DNA from: Deltaproteobacteria bacterium
GTDB lineage: Bacteria; Myxococcota; B64-G9
Direction of reading: 5' to 3'
Assembly: GCA_019314375.1 (NCBI GenBank)
Contig: JAFCZJ010000078.1
Span: 1 to 37,905, forward strand
Length of the DNA: 37,905 nucleotides
Part shown: one piece after another, positions 15,816 to 24,292 of the stretch
Numbering within the stretch: position 1 is the first letter of the stretch
Layout of the letters: every line of letters starts with the position of its first letter
Program-made: the position numbers and the translations under genes
The notes under the pieces: generated by a model
Database searches by the model: none
Told to the model about the DNA's origin: nothing
Seen by the model: only the letters and a program-made list of their open reading frames with translations

Positions 15816-16118
15816 CTGTGACCCCTTTTCTTCGCGTAAGATCCAGCGACATCGTCCCACGCTGCCCGAGAAACTGTCAAGGCAGAGAACAGGCGATCAT
15901 GCGAGCCCTCAAACCCTTTTTAGCCCTTTCTATACTTTTTGTCATCAAAAAACCTCGGGATTTCGTCTAGTACCGTGTTTTTGCTGCACTTCCCAGTCCC
16001 AGCGCTGGGATTTTAGTTCTTTCTCGTAAATACGTCAACCTCCACCTCGAAGGGTTCCGCGAGGGAGGCTGGACGAGATAGCGGCCTCTGTGCCAAGCTG
16101 CGGCCAAGGAGGATTATC
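15816..16118. other. Non-coding divergent intergenic region (303 bp)
   Basis: No gene is supported here. It holds TCCCAGCGCTGGGA (15997-16010), a palindrome followed by TTTTAGTTCTTT that resembles a weak terminator or an operator. It also holds a leader hairpin with arms at 16039-16049 (CCTCCACCTCG) and 16060-16068 (CGAGGGAGG) just upstream of the lipoprotein gene, and a lone TATACT box at 15931 without a matching -35. Confidence 0.4.
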
Positions 16119-17435
16119 ATGCGGCGTCTAACAATCGGGTCCATCCTGCCCATCCTTTGCCTGGCCTGCTTGGCCATCGGATGCGCCAAGCGCATGCCCG
16201 AAGTGGATTTGAAGGGCCTAGATCCTTCCTACCTTGAGGCTTGCAGCCAGGGTTCTGGCCTCCTCGTGGTCCTCGATGAACGCAAGGAGTCGATGTGGGG
16301 CGGCGGCTACGACCAAAGCAAATGGTTGTTGCTCGGGGAAGAGCGTGGCGAGGACAGCGGTCGCGCACCCACCACGACCATGGTCATTCGCCGACGCGTG
16401 ATGAAACGACGACCGATCAACATCGTCCCCACCGGGACCATCCCCTTGGCCGACTGGCATTGCGAACACAGTTGGCCGCGCGTGACCACCTTCCGCGTCG
16501 CCACCCTGAAGGCCGGGGACCTGATCGAGCTCATCACACCCCTGGTCGGACCGGAAATGCTGGAGTGGCATTTCGCATCGAGCCAACACTGTGTGATTCG
16601 TTCCCGTGCCCAACTGGGTCACGAAGACGACACCTACCGTTTGGCCCTGGACGCCCAGGTCGTCGACGGCACCGGCGGGGTCAAGCTCCTCAGCCAGCCG
16701 GAGGCCTACCCCATGATCTTGGAGCACGCGACGCCCCTGCCCCCGCTCCCGGTGGACCGTCAGCCGCGGCTGCGTTACAGCCAGCGCTGCAATGGCTGGA
16801 GCCACCTCCGAGGACGAACCTTCAACACCGTCTTGTGGTTGGTTCGTCATGGAGATATCGAAGGAATTCACCCAGCCCTGCTCGGCCCGGTCAAACCGGA
16901 AGCCTTCATTCGGCGAGCCCAGGCAGCCGCGGATTGGGTGCAGCGCCACGTGGAGCTCGAAGTCTGGGCCGGCTCGGACTGGATGCGCTGGATGCCCAGG
17001 TTGGCACCGGCCACCGTGCTCAAACGAAAATCCGCCGACGCGGGTTCCGCGGCGGTGCTGCTTTTCCGCATCCTCGAAGACTCCGGCCTCCAACCACGCT
17101 TCGCCTTGCTGCACACGGACGTGAACCGACCCTTCCGGATCAACCAACCGGACCTGGCGCAATTTGATCGCATGGCCGTACTCTTCGACGACAACACAGG
17201 CAAGACCCACTGGCTCTTGCCCGGACTACCTTACGATCAAGAAATCCAACCCCCCGAAATCCTGATAGGCCGCCAAGCCCTCGTCTTGGAGCGCTACTGG
17301 ATCGACCGACACCAAGGCTCCGGACGCTGCAAACCAGAAATCGAAATACCCTGGTCCTGCCAAATCGCCACCCCGGAACCCATCGAAATGCGCCTGATAA
17401 AAATCGGCGACAAACCCAGCCAAACGAAAAAATAG
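16119..17435 (+). CDS. Lipoprotein with degenerate transglutaminase-like domain
   Basis: ATG 16119 follows AGGAGG by six bases. A type II signal peptide ends in LAIGC (Cys22), so the 438-residue product is probably lipid-anchored in the envelope. The middle (about 95-200) is beta-rich, like the N-terminal domain of DUF3857/transglutaminase proteins. Residues about 250-340 follow the transglutaminase-like order: helix AQAAADWVQRHVELEVWAG, then KRKSADAGSAAVLLFRILED and SGLQPRFALLHTDVNRPF. In active members the first part reads GDCKDKA..L, with the Cys as nucleophile; here it is SADAGSAA, so the Cys is missing and the domain is probably non-catalytic. Its 3' end is 7 bp from the convergent LRR gene. 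The domain call is moderate. Confidence 0.75.
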   Translation: MRRLTIGSILPILCLACLAIGCAKRMPEVDLKGLDPSYLEACSQGSGLLVVLDERKESMWGGGYDQSKWLLLGEERGEDSGRAPTTTMVIRRRVMKRRPINIVPTGTIPLADWHCEHSWPRVTTFRVATLKAGDLIELITPLVGPEMLEWHFASSQHCVIRSRAQLGHEDDTYRLALDAQVVDGTGGVKLLSQPEAYPMILEHATPLPPLPVDRQPRLRYSQRCNGWSHLRGRTFNTVLWLVRHGDIEGIHPALLGPVKPEAFIRRAQAAADWVQRHVELEVWAGSDWMRWMPRLAPATVLKRKSADAGSAAVLLFRILEDSGLQPRFALLHTDVNRPFRINQPDLAQFDRMAVLFDDNTGKTHWLLPGLPYDQEIQPPEILIGRQALVLERYWIDRHQGSGRCKPEIEIPWSCQIATPEPIEMRLIKIGDKPSQTKK

Positions 17436-17442
17436 ACTCAAC

Positions 17443-18546
17443 TCACTTCTTCAGCGGATTGTTGCTCAGGTATACGTTGCACGCCTTGGGAAAGGGTTCG
17501 AAGATCTTTTCGGGGAGGCTTTTGAGTTGGTTGTGGTTGAGGGACAAGAAAGTCAGCGAACTGAGTCCGAGAAAAACAGCTTGGGGGAGTTCGGCAATCT
17601 TGTTGTGGTTGAGATAGAGATTCCGCAAGGACCCCAAGTGCAAGAAAAGGCCCGCGGGGACCGTGGGGAGCTTGCATCCTTGAAAATTCAGGGAGCGAAG
17701 CAAGAACAAACCGTCAAACAGGCCGGGGGGGAGCTTCTGGATGGGGTTGTGGCTTAAGTTAATGCGGGTCAACTTGGGCAATCCTGAAAAATCGCCCGGC
17801 TTGAGTTTCTCAATCTTCTTGCGGTCCAAAGCCAAGAAGGTGACTGTCGCCAGATCCATGTCTGTTATTCGTTCACAGGATTTTCCCTCGATACGGCGCA
17901 GAATTTCCATCATGACCGCCGGGGTCCGTTCGCAAATCGGCATCGACGGGGGCGTCTTGTAGCCACGACTCAGTGCATCCGCGGCCCTGGGCTCATCGAT
18001 GTCAATGGGGGTCATGCGCCCGTCTTTCCACTGATAGGTCGATTTCAGATACTGGCCATTGATCTTGGTCTCGTAAAAAAACAAGGTCTTGCCGCCGCCA
18101 CTCTGGTAGCTCAAAAGCTGAAGGGTGCATTTGCGTTGACAGATCAGGCGTGTTTTGAGCTTGGTGAATTTCTTGGATTTCGGATGGTACCGGTAAAGCA
18201 GCGAAAACCCTTCCGCAAAAAACTTGGGATCGCCTTTGTTGACAGGCAAAAAAAGAATGCTCTCATTTTTCAACCCGGTCGCATCAAAGCCCTCCAGATC
18301 CAAAAACTCGTCAGCGGCCAAAGTAACCTCGGTCCTATGAATCAAGCGAGCCCTGCCATCCGCGGCCCGTCGCGACTCGTCCCTCAGACTAAGGTAGTAC
18401 TGATTGGCATCACCCTGCTTCCAGAGTTCAGCGCACAGCACCCGCTGTGAGCCGGTCCCGCCCCTCAGCCCCCTACACGAAATTTTCTCCAAGTGACTGG
18501 ACTCAGAAGCCGCCGCAAGCAACAAAAATACAAGGAGTATGTGCAT
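17443..18546 (-). CDS. Secreted leucine-rich-repeat protein
   Basis: I use ATG 18546 (MHILLVFLLLAAASESS), which gives a signal peptide; an upstream in-frame start would place charged residues before it. Residues about 25-225 form a Cys-containing beta-rich region of unknown type. The C-terminal third has about five to six 24-residue LRRs of the LPxGxFxGLxxLxxLxLxxN kind (LPPGLFDGLFLLRSLNFQGC, LPQAVFLGLSSLTFLSLNHN), ending directly after the last repeat. Such domains bind proteins outside the cytoplasm. The length is about 367 residues. The gene is divergent from the C11 peptidase and convergent with the transglutaminase-like lipoprotein. Confidence 0.85.
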   Translation of the reverse strand: MHILLVFLLLAAASESSHLEKISCRGLRGGTGSQRVLCAELWKQGDANQYYLSLRDESRRAADGRARLIHRTEVTLAADEFLDLEGFDATGLKNESILFLPVNKGDPKFFAEGFSLLYRYHPKSKKFTKLKTRLICQRKCTLQLLSYQSGGGKTLFFYETKINGQYLKSTYQWKDGRMTPIDIDEPRAADALSRGYKTPPSMPICERTPAVMMEILRRIEGKSCERITDMDLATVTFLALDRKKIEKLKPGDFSGLPKLTRINLSHNPIQKLPPGLFDGLFLLRSLNFQGCKLPTVPAGLFLHLGSLRNLYLNHNKIAELPQAVFLGLSSLTFLSLNHNQLKSLPEKIFEPFPKACNVYLSNNPLKK

Positions 18547-18674
18547 GACTTTGCATCCTATCACTGCCACAGGCCGCGCCAAGGCCAATCTACTGAAAGA
18601 ATGGAACTATCGGCCAGACTTCGCCTTTTCTGATGGGCCTAAAAATGCTAGTGTCTTGCAATCTGAGGGGGCTC

Positions 18675-18716
18675 GGATGAGGAGCTTAGGATGAGGAGCT
18701 TAGGATGAAGAGCTTG
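18675..18716 (+). repeat. Triplicated 14-bp repeat carrying Shine-Dalgarno and ATG of the C11 gene
   Basis: GGATGAGGAGCTTA occurs at 18675-18688 and 18689-18702, and with two changes (GGATGAAGAGCTTG) at 18703-18716. Each unit holds an ATG and an AGGAG-like sequence that sits six bases before the next ATG. Because 14 is not a multiple of three, the ATGs at 18677, 18691 and 18705 are in three different frames. The first two make micro-ORFs MRSLG whose TGA overlaps the next ATG (ATGA). The third ATG starts the clostripain gene. Confidence 0.9.
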
Positions 18717-20966
18717 CTGCGAAGTGGTTTTTTGTTGGTCTCCTTTTTGATCATTCCTGCTTGTGGAGATGGAGATGGCTGCCTTGAGGGTGCCCATCGG
18801 GTCTGTAGCTGCGATGAGAGTGACGAAGGTTTGCAGCAGTGTCAGGCGGACGGGACATGGGAAGCCTGCGACTGTAGCTGTCAGCCTCAGTGCAGCGGTC
18901 TTGACTGCGGCGATGACGGCTGTGGTGGAAGCTGTGGGGATTGCGACAACCCGCCGAGCGACCACTGCCTGGATGCGCGGCAGTTGATGACCTTTGATGT
19001 CACCGGTACTTGTGTTGAGGGCCGCTGTAATCATGAATCGCAAATCGAAGAGTGCCCCCATGGATGCGATGCGGGGGCATGCCTTGCGGATCCCTGTGAT
19101 GCATTAGACTGCAGTCAGCCTCCAGGCCCCTGCCAGGCCCCGAATGGCCAATGCATTCGTGAACCGGATGCCCATTGCGAATTTTCCGACTTGCCGGACG
19201 GCAGCGCTTGTGATGATGGCCTGTGGTGCAACGGTGAAGAAGCCTGCCAGGCCGGCGGCTGTGAGGCGGGTACGCCGCCCTTGGACTGTAGCCACCTGGA
19301 TGAGGTCTGTAACATGGGGTCTTGCGACGAGACCGGCCAGGATTGCTACTTGGTCCCCCGCCCCGACGGCACGAATTGCCAGGATTCGATTTTCTGCAAC
19401 GGAGAAGAAAGCTGCCAGGACGGCATTTGCGCCGCGGAAGCGGTGGATTGTTCCGACTTCGACTCTTTCTGTGGTGTCGGGGAATGTGTAGAGGCCTGGA
19501 AGACCTGCGTGGCCATGCCCCAAAACGAAGGCGCCGACTGCGCGGACGAACTCTTTTGCAACGGTTCCGAATTTTGCCAAAGCGGTTATTGCATGGCCGA
19601 GCCGGTGCAATGCCCGACACCGGAGAACGCCTGTTTGCGGTCGGTTTGTGATGAAGCAAGTCTGGCTTGCGTCGAAGAGGATCGCCCGGACGGCAGCGCC
19701 TGCGACAACCGCGTTTTGTGTACCGAGGCCGACAGCTGCGTCCAGGGCGAATGCATCACCGGCGCGACCTCGCCCGACGGCACAAGTTGCCGTGATGAAA
19801 ACCCCTGCACGATTGACGACACCTGCTCGGCGGGACAGTGCATGCCCGGCGAAACCATTTGTGACGGCATGGTCGTGATCCTCATGTACATGGACGGCGA
19901 CAACAACCTGGAAAGCTACCTGGTCGCCGACTGGCACGAGATGGAAGCCGCCAACGTGGAAGACGTGCCCTGGTTGCGCGTCTTCGTGCTGATGGACAGG
20001 GCGGGACGCGGTGACACGGCCCTCTACGAGGTGCTCAACGGGCAAAGCCAACAGATCGCCGGCCCCGAACTGGGTCTGGCAGCCACCGGCATGGGCGAAG
20101 TCAACATGGGCTCAGGCGCCACGGTCACGGCCTTCATTCACGACGTAAAGAACCACGTGGGTGGTGATGCCGGTTACTACTTGATGCTTTCGGATCACGG
20201 CGATGGTTGGAGTCGCAGGTCTTTGACTCGGGGTCCGGAGGAGGCAATGGTCAAGGGATGTTGCTCTGATGACAGCAGCAACGGTGACATGCTTCGAAAT
20301 GCTGAACTACAGCATGCCATTGAGGGAGAAGGCCTGTTGTTGGTCTCCTTCGATGCCTGCCTGATGGGCATGGCCGAGGTGGCTTACGAACTACGCAACG
20401 ACGCCCTGGTCATGGTGGCCAGTCAGGAAACCGAACCCGGAGACGGCTGGGCCTTCACCCAGTTGCTCAGTCAATTCGGTGCCAGCGAGTCCCCGTCTCC
20501 CGAGGAGTTTGGCCGGATCGTGGTCGATACCTACATGGCCTCTTATGGCAGCGAATTCGATGAGCTGACCCAGGCCGTCTATGATCTTACGCGTATGGAT
20601 GACCTGGCCGCGGCGGTGAACGCCGTGGCCCTGGAGCTGGAGACCCTGCCGCCTTCCGAATACTCCGGTCTCTGCACTTCCATGGATTGGTATGCTTGCT
20701 TCTGGGGCATGTGCCAACCCTTCACCGACCTGACCCATCTGATAAGCCGAGCCATGGACCTAGACAGTCGGGACAACGGCATCATTTACCAGACGGCTTT
20801 GGACCGCCTCAACGAAACCATTCTCTATGCACGCAACCGACGTGGCCACGGCAACGCCCATGGCATGAACGTCTACTTCCCCTGCAACCAGTCCTACTCG
20901 ACGGCATACGGATCTCTGATGTGGTCGGTCGACACGCATTGGGACGACATGCTGCAGGCTCATTGA
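18705..20966 (+). CDS. Clostripain-family (peptidase C11) lipoprotein with disulfide-rich N-terminal repeats
   Basis: The 753-residue product has a lipoprotein signal ending IIPAC (Cys20). Residues about 25-390 are a Cys-rich stalk with repeated motifs (DGSACDDGLWCNGEEACQ, ADCADELFCNGSEFCQ) typical of envelope proteins of Myxococcota-like bacteria. Residues about 395-750 are a C11 peptidase: VVILMYMDGDNNLESY, LMLSDHGDGW with catalytic His498, and LVSFDACLMGMAEVAYEL with catalytic Cys552. C11 enzymes are clan CD peptidases, usually cutting after Arg or Lys and often self-activating. It is likely displayed on the cell surface or in the periplasm. The start is set by the triplicated SD/ATG repeat. 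The 3' end lies 7 bp from a convergent gene. Confidence 0.93.
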   Translation: MKSLLRSGFLLVSFLIIPACGDGDGCLEGAHRVCSCDESDEGLQQCQADGTWEACDCSCQPQCSGLDCGDDGCGGSCGDCDNPPSDHCLDARQLMTFDVTGTCVEGRCNHESQIEECPHGCDAGACLADPCDALDCSQPPGPCQAPNGQCIREPDAHCEFSDLPDGSACDDGLWCNGEEACQAGGCEAGTPPLDCSHLDEVCNMGSCDETGQDCYLVPRPDGTNCQDSIFCNGEESCQDGICAAEAVDCSDFDSFCGVGECVEAWKTCVAMPQNEGADCADELFCNGSEFCQSGYCMAEPVQCPTPENACLRSVCDEASLACVEEDRPDGSACDNRVLCTEADSCVQGECITGATSPDGTSCRDENPCTIDDTCSAGQCMPGETICDGMVVILMYMDGDNNLESYLVADWHEMEAANVEDVPWLRVFVLMDRAGRGDTALYEVLNGQSQQIAGPELGLAATGMGEVNMGSGATVTAFIHDVKNHVGGDAGYYLMLSDHGDGWSRRSLTRGPEEAMVKGCCSDDSSNGDMLRNAELQHAIEGEGLLLVSFDACLMGMAEVAYELRNDALVMVASQETEPGDGWAFTQLLSQFGASESPSPEEFGRIVVDTYMASYGSEFDELTQAVYDLTRMDDLAAAVNAVALELETLPPSEYSGLCTSMDWYACFWGMCQPFTDLTHLISRAMDLDSRDNGIIYQTALDRLNETILYARNRRGHGNAHGMNVYFPCNQSYSTAYGSLMWSVDTHWDDMLQAH

Positions 20967-20973
20967 ACGAGCT

Positions 20974-22389
20974 TCAAGCCCCCAACTTAGTCAATATCCC
21001 TCGAGCACGCTCGGCATAGGGGTCCCGCGGGTACTTCTCCACCAGATAGCGATAGAGCGCCACGCCCTGATCCTTGCGTCCAAGCTGCTCCGTGGCCAGG
21101 CGCGCCGCGGTGAAGATGGCCCGGGCGGCGAAGGGTCCTTCGGGCTCTCGCTCCGCGACTTCGCGGCAAAGCTGCGCGGCCTCCATGACGAGGCCGGAGC
21201 GGCCGAGCACGGCCGCCAGGGTGAGCTCGGCTTGAGCGTCCATTCCGCTGGGCAATCCTTTGGCTTTCAAGCGCGCCAGGAGGACCTGGGCAGACTGGCC
21301 GTCGCCAGCCTCCACGGCCTGCCTCAGACTGGCCTGGGCTTCCTCGCCCGCAGCCTCAGATACCGATTCATCCAGCTCGATGGGCTCGACCGGGGCCTGA
21401 CTGGGCTCGTCAGTCACTAATTCAGCCACCGGCATCACGCCCGTGGGCATGGCGTTGGGCAACTCCGGCACCATCATGTCCTTGCTTCCCAAAAGCCCGA
21501 AGGCCTCCTCGTTTTGATAAATCATCCAACCCAACACAAAGGCTCCGGTCAAAGGCAAAACCAGGGTCAAAACTTCGTATACAAAGGGGATCAGCAGCGG
21601 CACTTCAATTCGCAGCAGGGTTACCCCCAACAAGCCCTTGAAGAGAACCTGAATCACGTGCAAAAGACCCCAAACCACCGCGGTCACGATATAATCGCGA
21701 GGAACGCGGAAAGCGATGAGGATCACATTGGCCGGGTTCAACATAGCGAACATGGATTCGGAAATCGCCGTGGTGATGATAGCGCCCGGCACATATAAAA
21801 ACGACACCAGCAAGATAATGACCAGAAAAGGATCCTTCAGGAAATCCATAACCTCGGCATATTGCATGTTCGTGTTCCAGAGATAGATCAACACGGGCAC
21901 CCAGAGAAAGGCCACCGCCAAAACGAACCGAATGCCGGTTAAGAGGACCTCCCCTATCTCCGCGAAATTGTCCCGCTCGGGCAAAGTCTCCTCCCCTAAA
22001 GAGGCCTGCCTGACAATCAAAAAATAGTAGCTGGCGAAAACAGCGACATAAACGAACAAGACAGCAATATTGAGGAACATGGTAATTCCTCCCAGCAAGG
22101 GCATGCGGCCCACCCATGCCAGGATGGCCAGAAAGCCCCCCAGCACAGCCAGCTGAGTAAGGCCACTCACTGAAAACATGCCCTTATAGAATGCCGGCAA
22201 CATGCCCCAGTAAGACTTAATCTCCTTCTTCTCCATCAGCAATTCGGCCAAACCGCCACATTGAACGCATCGCACCAGTTTGGATCCAAACCGCTCATCC
22301 GGCGCGGCGCATGAAGGACACAAAAAACTTTGGCATTTGTTGCATCGCCAAGCAGCGCGAGCATTCCTATGCAAGGTGCAGGTGGTCAT
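20974..22389 (-). CDS. B-box zinc-finger, polytopic membrane and TPR-like protein
   Basis: The 471-residue product starts with a B-box-like zinc finger: Cys4, His7, Cys16, Cys19, Cys24, Cys27, then a CVQCGG pair at 41 and 44. Residues about 70-300 hold six to seven hydrophobic segments (LAVLGGFLAILAWVG, FLVIILLVSFLYVPGAIITT, VLTLVLPLTGAFVLGWMIY), resembling DUF4013-like membrane proteins. The cytoplasmic tail (about 345-471) is helical and TPR-like (AAQLCREVAEREPEGPFAAR, GVALYRYLVEKYPRDPYAER). The ATG overlaps the sirtuin stop as ATGA, so the two are translationally coupled. It may be a membrane scaffold; the function is not known. Confidence 0.82.
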   Translation of the reverse strand: MTTCTLHRNARAAWRCNKCQSFLCPSCAAPDERFGSKLVRCVQCGGLAELLMEKKEIKSYWGMLPAFYKGMFSVSGLTQLAVLGGFLAILAWVGRMPLLGGITMFLNIAVLFVYVAVFASYYFLIVRQASLGEETLPERDNFAEIGEVLLTGIRFVLAVAFLWVPVLIYLWNTNMQYAEVMDFLKDPFLVIILLVSFLYVPGAIITTAISESMFAMLNPANVILIAFRVPRDYIVTAVVWGLLHVIQVLFKGLLGVTLLRIEVPLLIPFVYEVLTLVLPLTGAFVLGWMIYQNEEAFGLLGSKDMMVPELPNAMPTGVMPVAELVTDEPSQAPVEPIELDESVSEAAGEEAQASLRQAVEAGDGQSAQVLLARLKAKGLPSGMDAQAELTLAAVLGRSGLVMEAAQLCREVAEREPEGPFAARAIFTAARLATEQLGRKDQGVALYRYLVEKYPRDPYAERARGILTKLGA

Positions 22390-23123
22390 GCCGAATCCTC
22401 CAACAGGGCGGGCAGCAACTCGCCGGCCTTGCCATGCAAAGCCAGGTCCACGGCTCCCGACTGTGGGGTGGGGTCAAGATTGATCAACAGACTGCCACAT
22501 CGTTTCCGGTCCACCAAATGAAGCAGGCCGGCCGCGGGATACACAAGCCCGCTGGTGCCCACGATCAGGAAAAGATCGGCCTGGACCAGGGCCTCTTCGG
22601 CCGCCATCATCACGTCAGCCGGCAGGGATTCCCCAAACCAAACCACCCCCGGCCTTTCCAGTTCACCACATGCTTCGCAACGCGGGGGAAGCGAGAAATC
22701 GTCATCCCAGACCATGCGCTCCCGTCCACATCCCGTGCAGCGGATCAAAAACATGTTGCCATGGATTTCCAACACGCGCCGCGAACCCGCCCGTCGATGC
22801 AAGCCATCCACATTCTGGGTGATCAGGGTAAAGTCATCGACCCGTTCCTCCAAGGCCACGAGGGCCAAATGGGCGGGGTTGGGTTCACAAGGGGCAACGA
22901 TTTGCCGTCGGTAACGATACCACTCCCAAACCAGCAGCGGATCCCGCCCGAAAGCCTCCGGGGTCGCCAAATCCTCAGCCCGAAACTCGCGCCAAAGCCC
23001 GCCGGCACCGCGAAAGGTGGGCACGCCGCTCTCAGCGCTGATACCGGCCCCGCTCATGACCACCACTTGTCTGGCCGCGGCAAGCATCTCGCGCGCCTGC
23101 ATCAAGTCTTTGTGTTCTCCCAT
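22386..23123 (-). CDS. cobB: NAD-dependent protein deacylase, class III sirtuin (CobB-like)
   Basis: Sirtuins remove acyl groups from lysines using NAD+. The 245-residue protein has all core motifs: MSGAGISAESGVPTFRG (NAD binding), LITQNVDGLH, catalytic His in LEIHGNMF, four zinc cysteines as CTGC and CEAC, RPGVVWFGE and IVGTSGLVYPA. The segment WEWYRYRR provides a Tyr and Arg in the YxxR arrangement known from class III enzymes that remove succinyl or malonyl groups. The length is normal. Its stop overlaps the start of the B-box membrane protein. A 155-bp gap separates it from the ABC operon upstream. Confidence 0.93.
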   Translation of the reverse strand: MGEHKDLMQAREMLAAARQVVVMSGAGISAESGVPTFRGAGGLWREFRAEDLATPEAFGRDPLLVWEWYRYRRQIVAPCEPNPAHLALVALEERVDDFTLITQNVDGLHRRAGSRRVLEIHGNMFLIRCTGCGRERMVWDDDFSLPPRCEACGELERPGVVWFGESLPADVMMAAEEALVQADLFLIVGTSGLVYPAAGLLHLVDRKRCGSLLINLDPTPQSGAVDLALHGKAGELLPALLEDSA

Positions 23124-23278
23124 TTAGAGCCGCCTCGTCATTCAAAAAACGATAGCCGGAGAATAACAAAGTCCTGCAACGGGCGCCATTCTTACAAAAC
23201 TGCCGCCCCCCCCTCCCGGGCCTTCGGCCCGACCTCCCCCGCAAAAAAATCGCTACAGCGCGGATCGCTCAAACTCGC

Positions 23279-24292
23279 TCAGTCGCCGGATAAAACCCGA
23301 TGTAGATCGCCAATGAAATTTTTTGCGTGGAAGGGGTCCACACGCACCCAAGCACCGGTAAAACGGGAACGCGCCTTGGCCTGGTTTTTCTTTTCGGACA
23401 TGGCATCCCAAGTAAACTGCAATTCCTCGACCAGCTCGTCCCCGCGGCTCAGGCGCAGGGTGCAGAAAGACTTGGGCTCAGGCTGCACAACTTCATCCAT
23501 ATACTCAAGGCCGCGCATGCGTGACACATGCCTGACCCAAGCATCGATCTGTTCCGCTTCCGCTTCCGGGTCATCGGCGGCCACCCATCGACCATCCGAC
23601 GCGTCCTGGCCCGCTTTCCGAACCAGCTTACGAGCACCGCGGGGACCACAGAGCACTTCGATTCGATCCAACTCCACAAGTGCCAAATCGAGCACCCTTC
23701 GCTCCATAAAACGAGGTGCCCTGAAATCCAACAAGTTCAATACCGCGCTGGAGAACAGAAAAACCTCAGCCGTCTCTTCATGCTGCAAGTAGGCAGATGC
23801 GCCCCCATAGCTCTGCCGACCAATCCGGAAAGCGACCTGCTTCCCTTTCGCCAGCATGCGGAGGTGCCCTCTCGGCTTATCCAGGCCATATTCAGAAAGC
23901 TTGGCGTCATCGACTTGACCCAGCTTGCGTTCCGCCCGCAAGGGCAGCAGCTTCTCCAGGCCCTTCTCGAACTCTCGGCTTGCTCGATAGGCCGATCGAT
24001 ACGATTTGGGTTTTTCATCAGCCGCATGGGTCTCGGGCACCGTCTTTTTCAAGGGAGGTTTTTCGCCCTCAACCACCAACCAAAACCCATCCGAAGTCTC
24101 CATCCGCCGCAGACTCAAGCGCCGTGAGGCCTTGATTTGAAACGACAGCTCACTCAGTTCCTGGGCCCCCCAATCCAAGATCACTTCTCCCGACTGAGGC
24201 TTCTCAGGCACCCCCGAATACACCCACCAAGCCGCAGCCGCAGCCAAAGCCAGCGCAATCGCATGCCCGATCAAACCACGATGCAAACTCAT
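23279..24292 (-). CDS. DUF4340 domain protein of the ABC/GldG operon
   Basis: I start at ATG 24292 (MSLHRGLIGHAIALALAAAA), which overlaps the upstream stop as ATGA. The 337-residue product has one N-terminal membrane anchor and then two beta-rich repeats. The first repeat includes LSEYGLDKPRGHLRMLAKGK followed by VAFRIGRQSYGGASAYLQHE. These LxxyGLdxP and G.....YLq motifs are typical of DUF4340, a domain usually found with GldG-like ABC auxiliary proteins. The bulk probably faces the periplasm. The partner relationship is known from gene neighbourhoods; the molecular function is not. Confidence 0.85.
   Translation of the reverse strand: MSLHRGLIGHAIALALAAAAAWWVYSGVPEKPQSGEVILDWGAQELSELSFQIKASRRLSLRRMETSDGFWLVVEGEKPPLKKTVPETHAADEKPKSYRSAYRASREFEKGLEKLLPLRAERKLGQVDDAKLSEYGLDKPRGHLRMLAKGKQVAFRIGRQSYGGASAYLQHEETAEVFLFSSAVLNLLDFRAPRFMERRVLDLALVELDRIEVLCGPRGARKLVRKAGQDASDGRWVAADDPEAEAEQIDAWVRHVSRMRGLEYMDEVVQPEPKSFCTLRLSRGDELVEELQFTWDAMSEKKNQAKARSRFTGAWVRVDPFHAKNFIGDLHRVLSGD

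Noticed and set aside
15997..16020. TCCCAGCGCTGGGA followed by TTTTAGTT as an intrinsic terminator
   Set aside because: No plus-strand gene lies upstream for it to terminate, and the stem is short. It is kept only as a note in the intergenic entry.
16218..17210. A 330-codon minus-strand open frame inside the transglutaminase-like lipoprotein gene
   Set aside because: The plus-strand frame has a ribosome-binding site, a lipoprotein signal and a coherent fold pattern; the antisense frame has none.
23217..23231. CGGGCC-TTC-GGCCCG hairpin as terminator of the DUF4340 gene
   Set aside because: On the minus strand the T7 run comes before the hairpin, and a G-rich tract follows it, so it does not have terminator order.
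22311..23792. A 493-codon plus-strand open frame
   Set aside because: It runs antisense to the sirtuin, the B-box gene start and the DUF4340 gene, all of which have clear motifs. Its own product has no recognisable domain.
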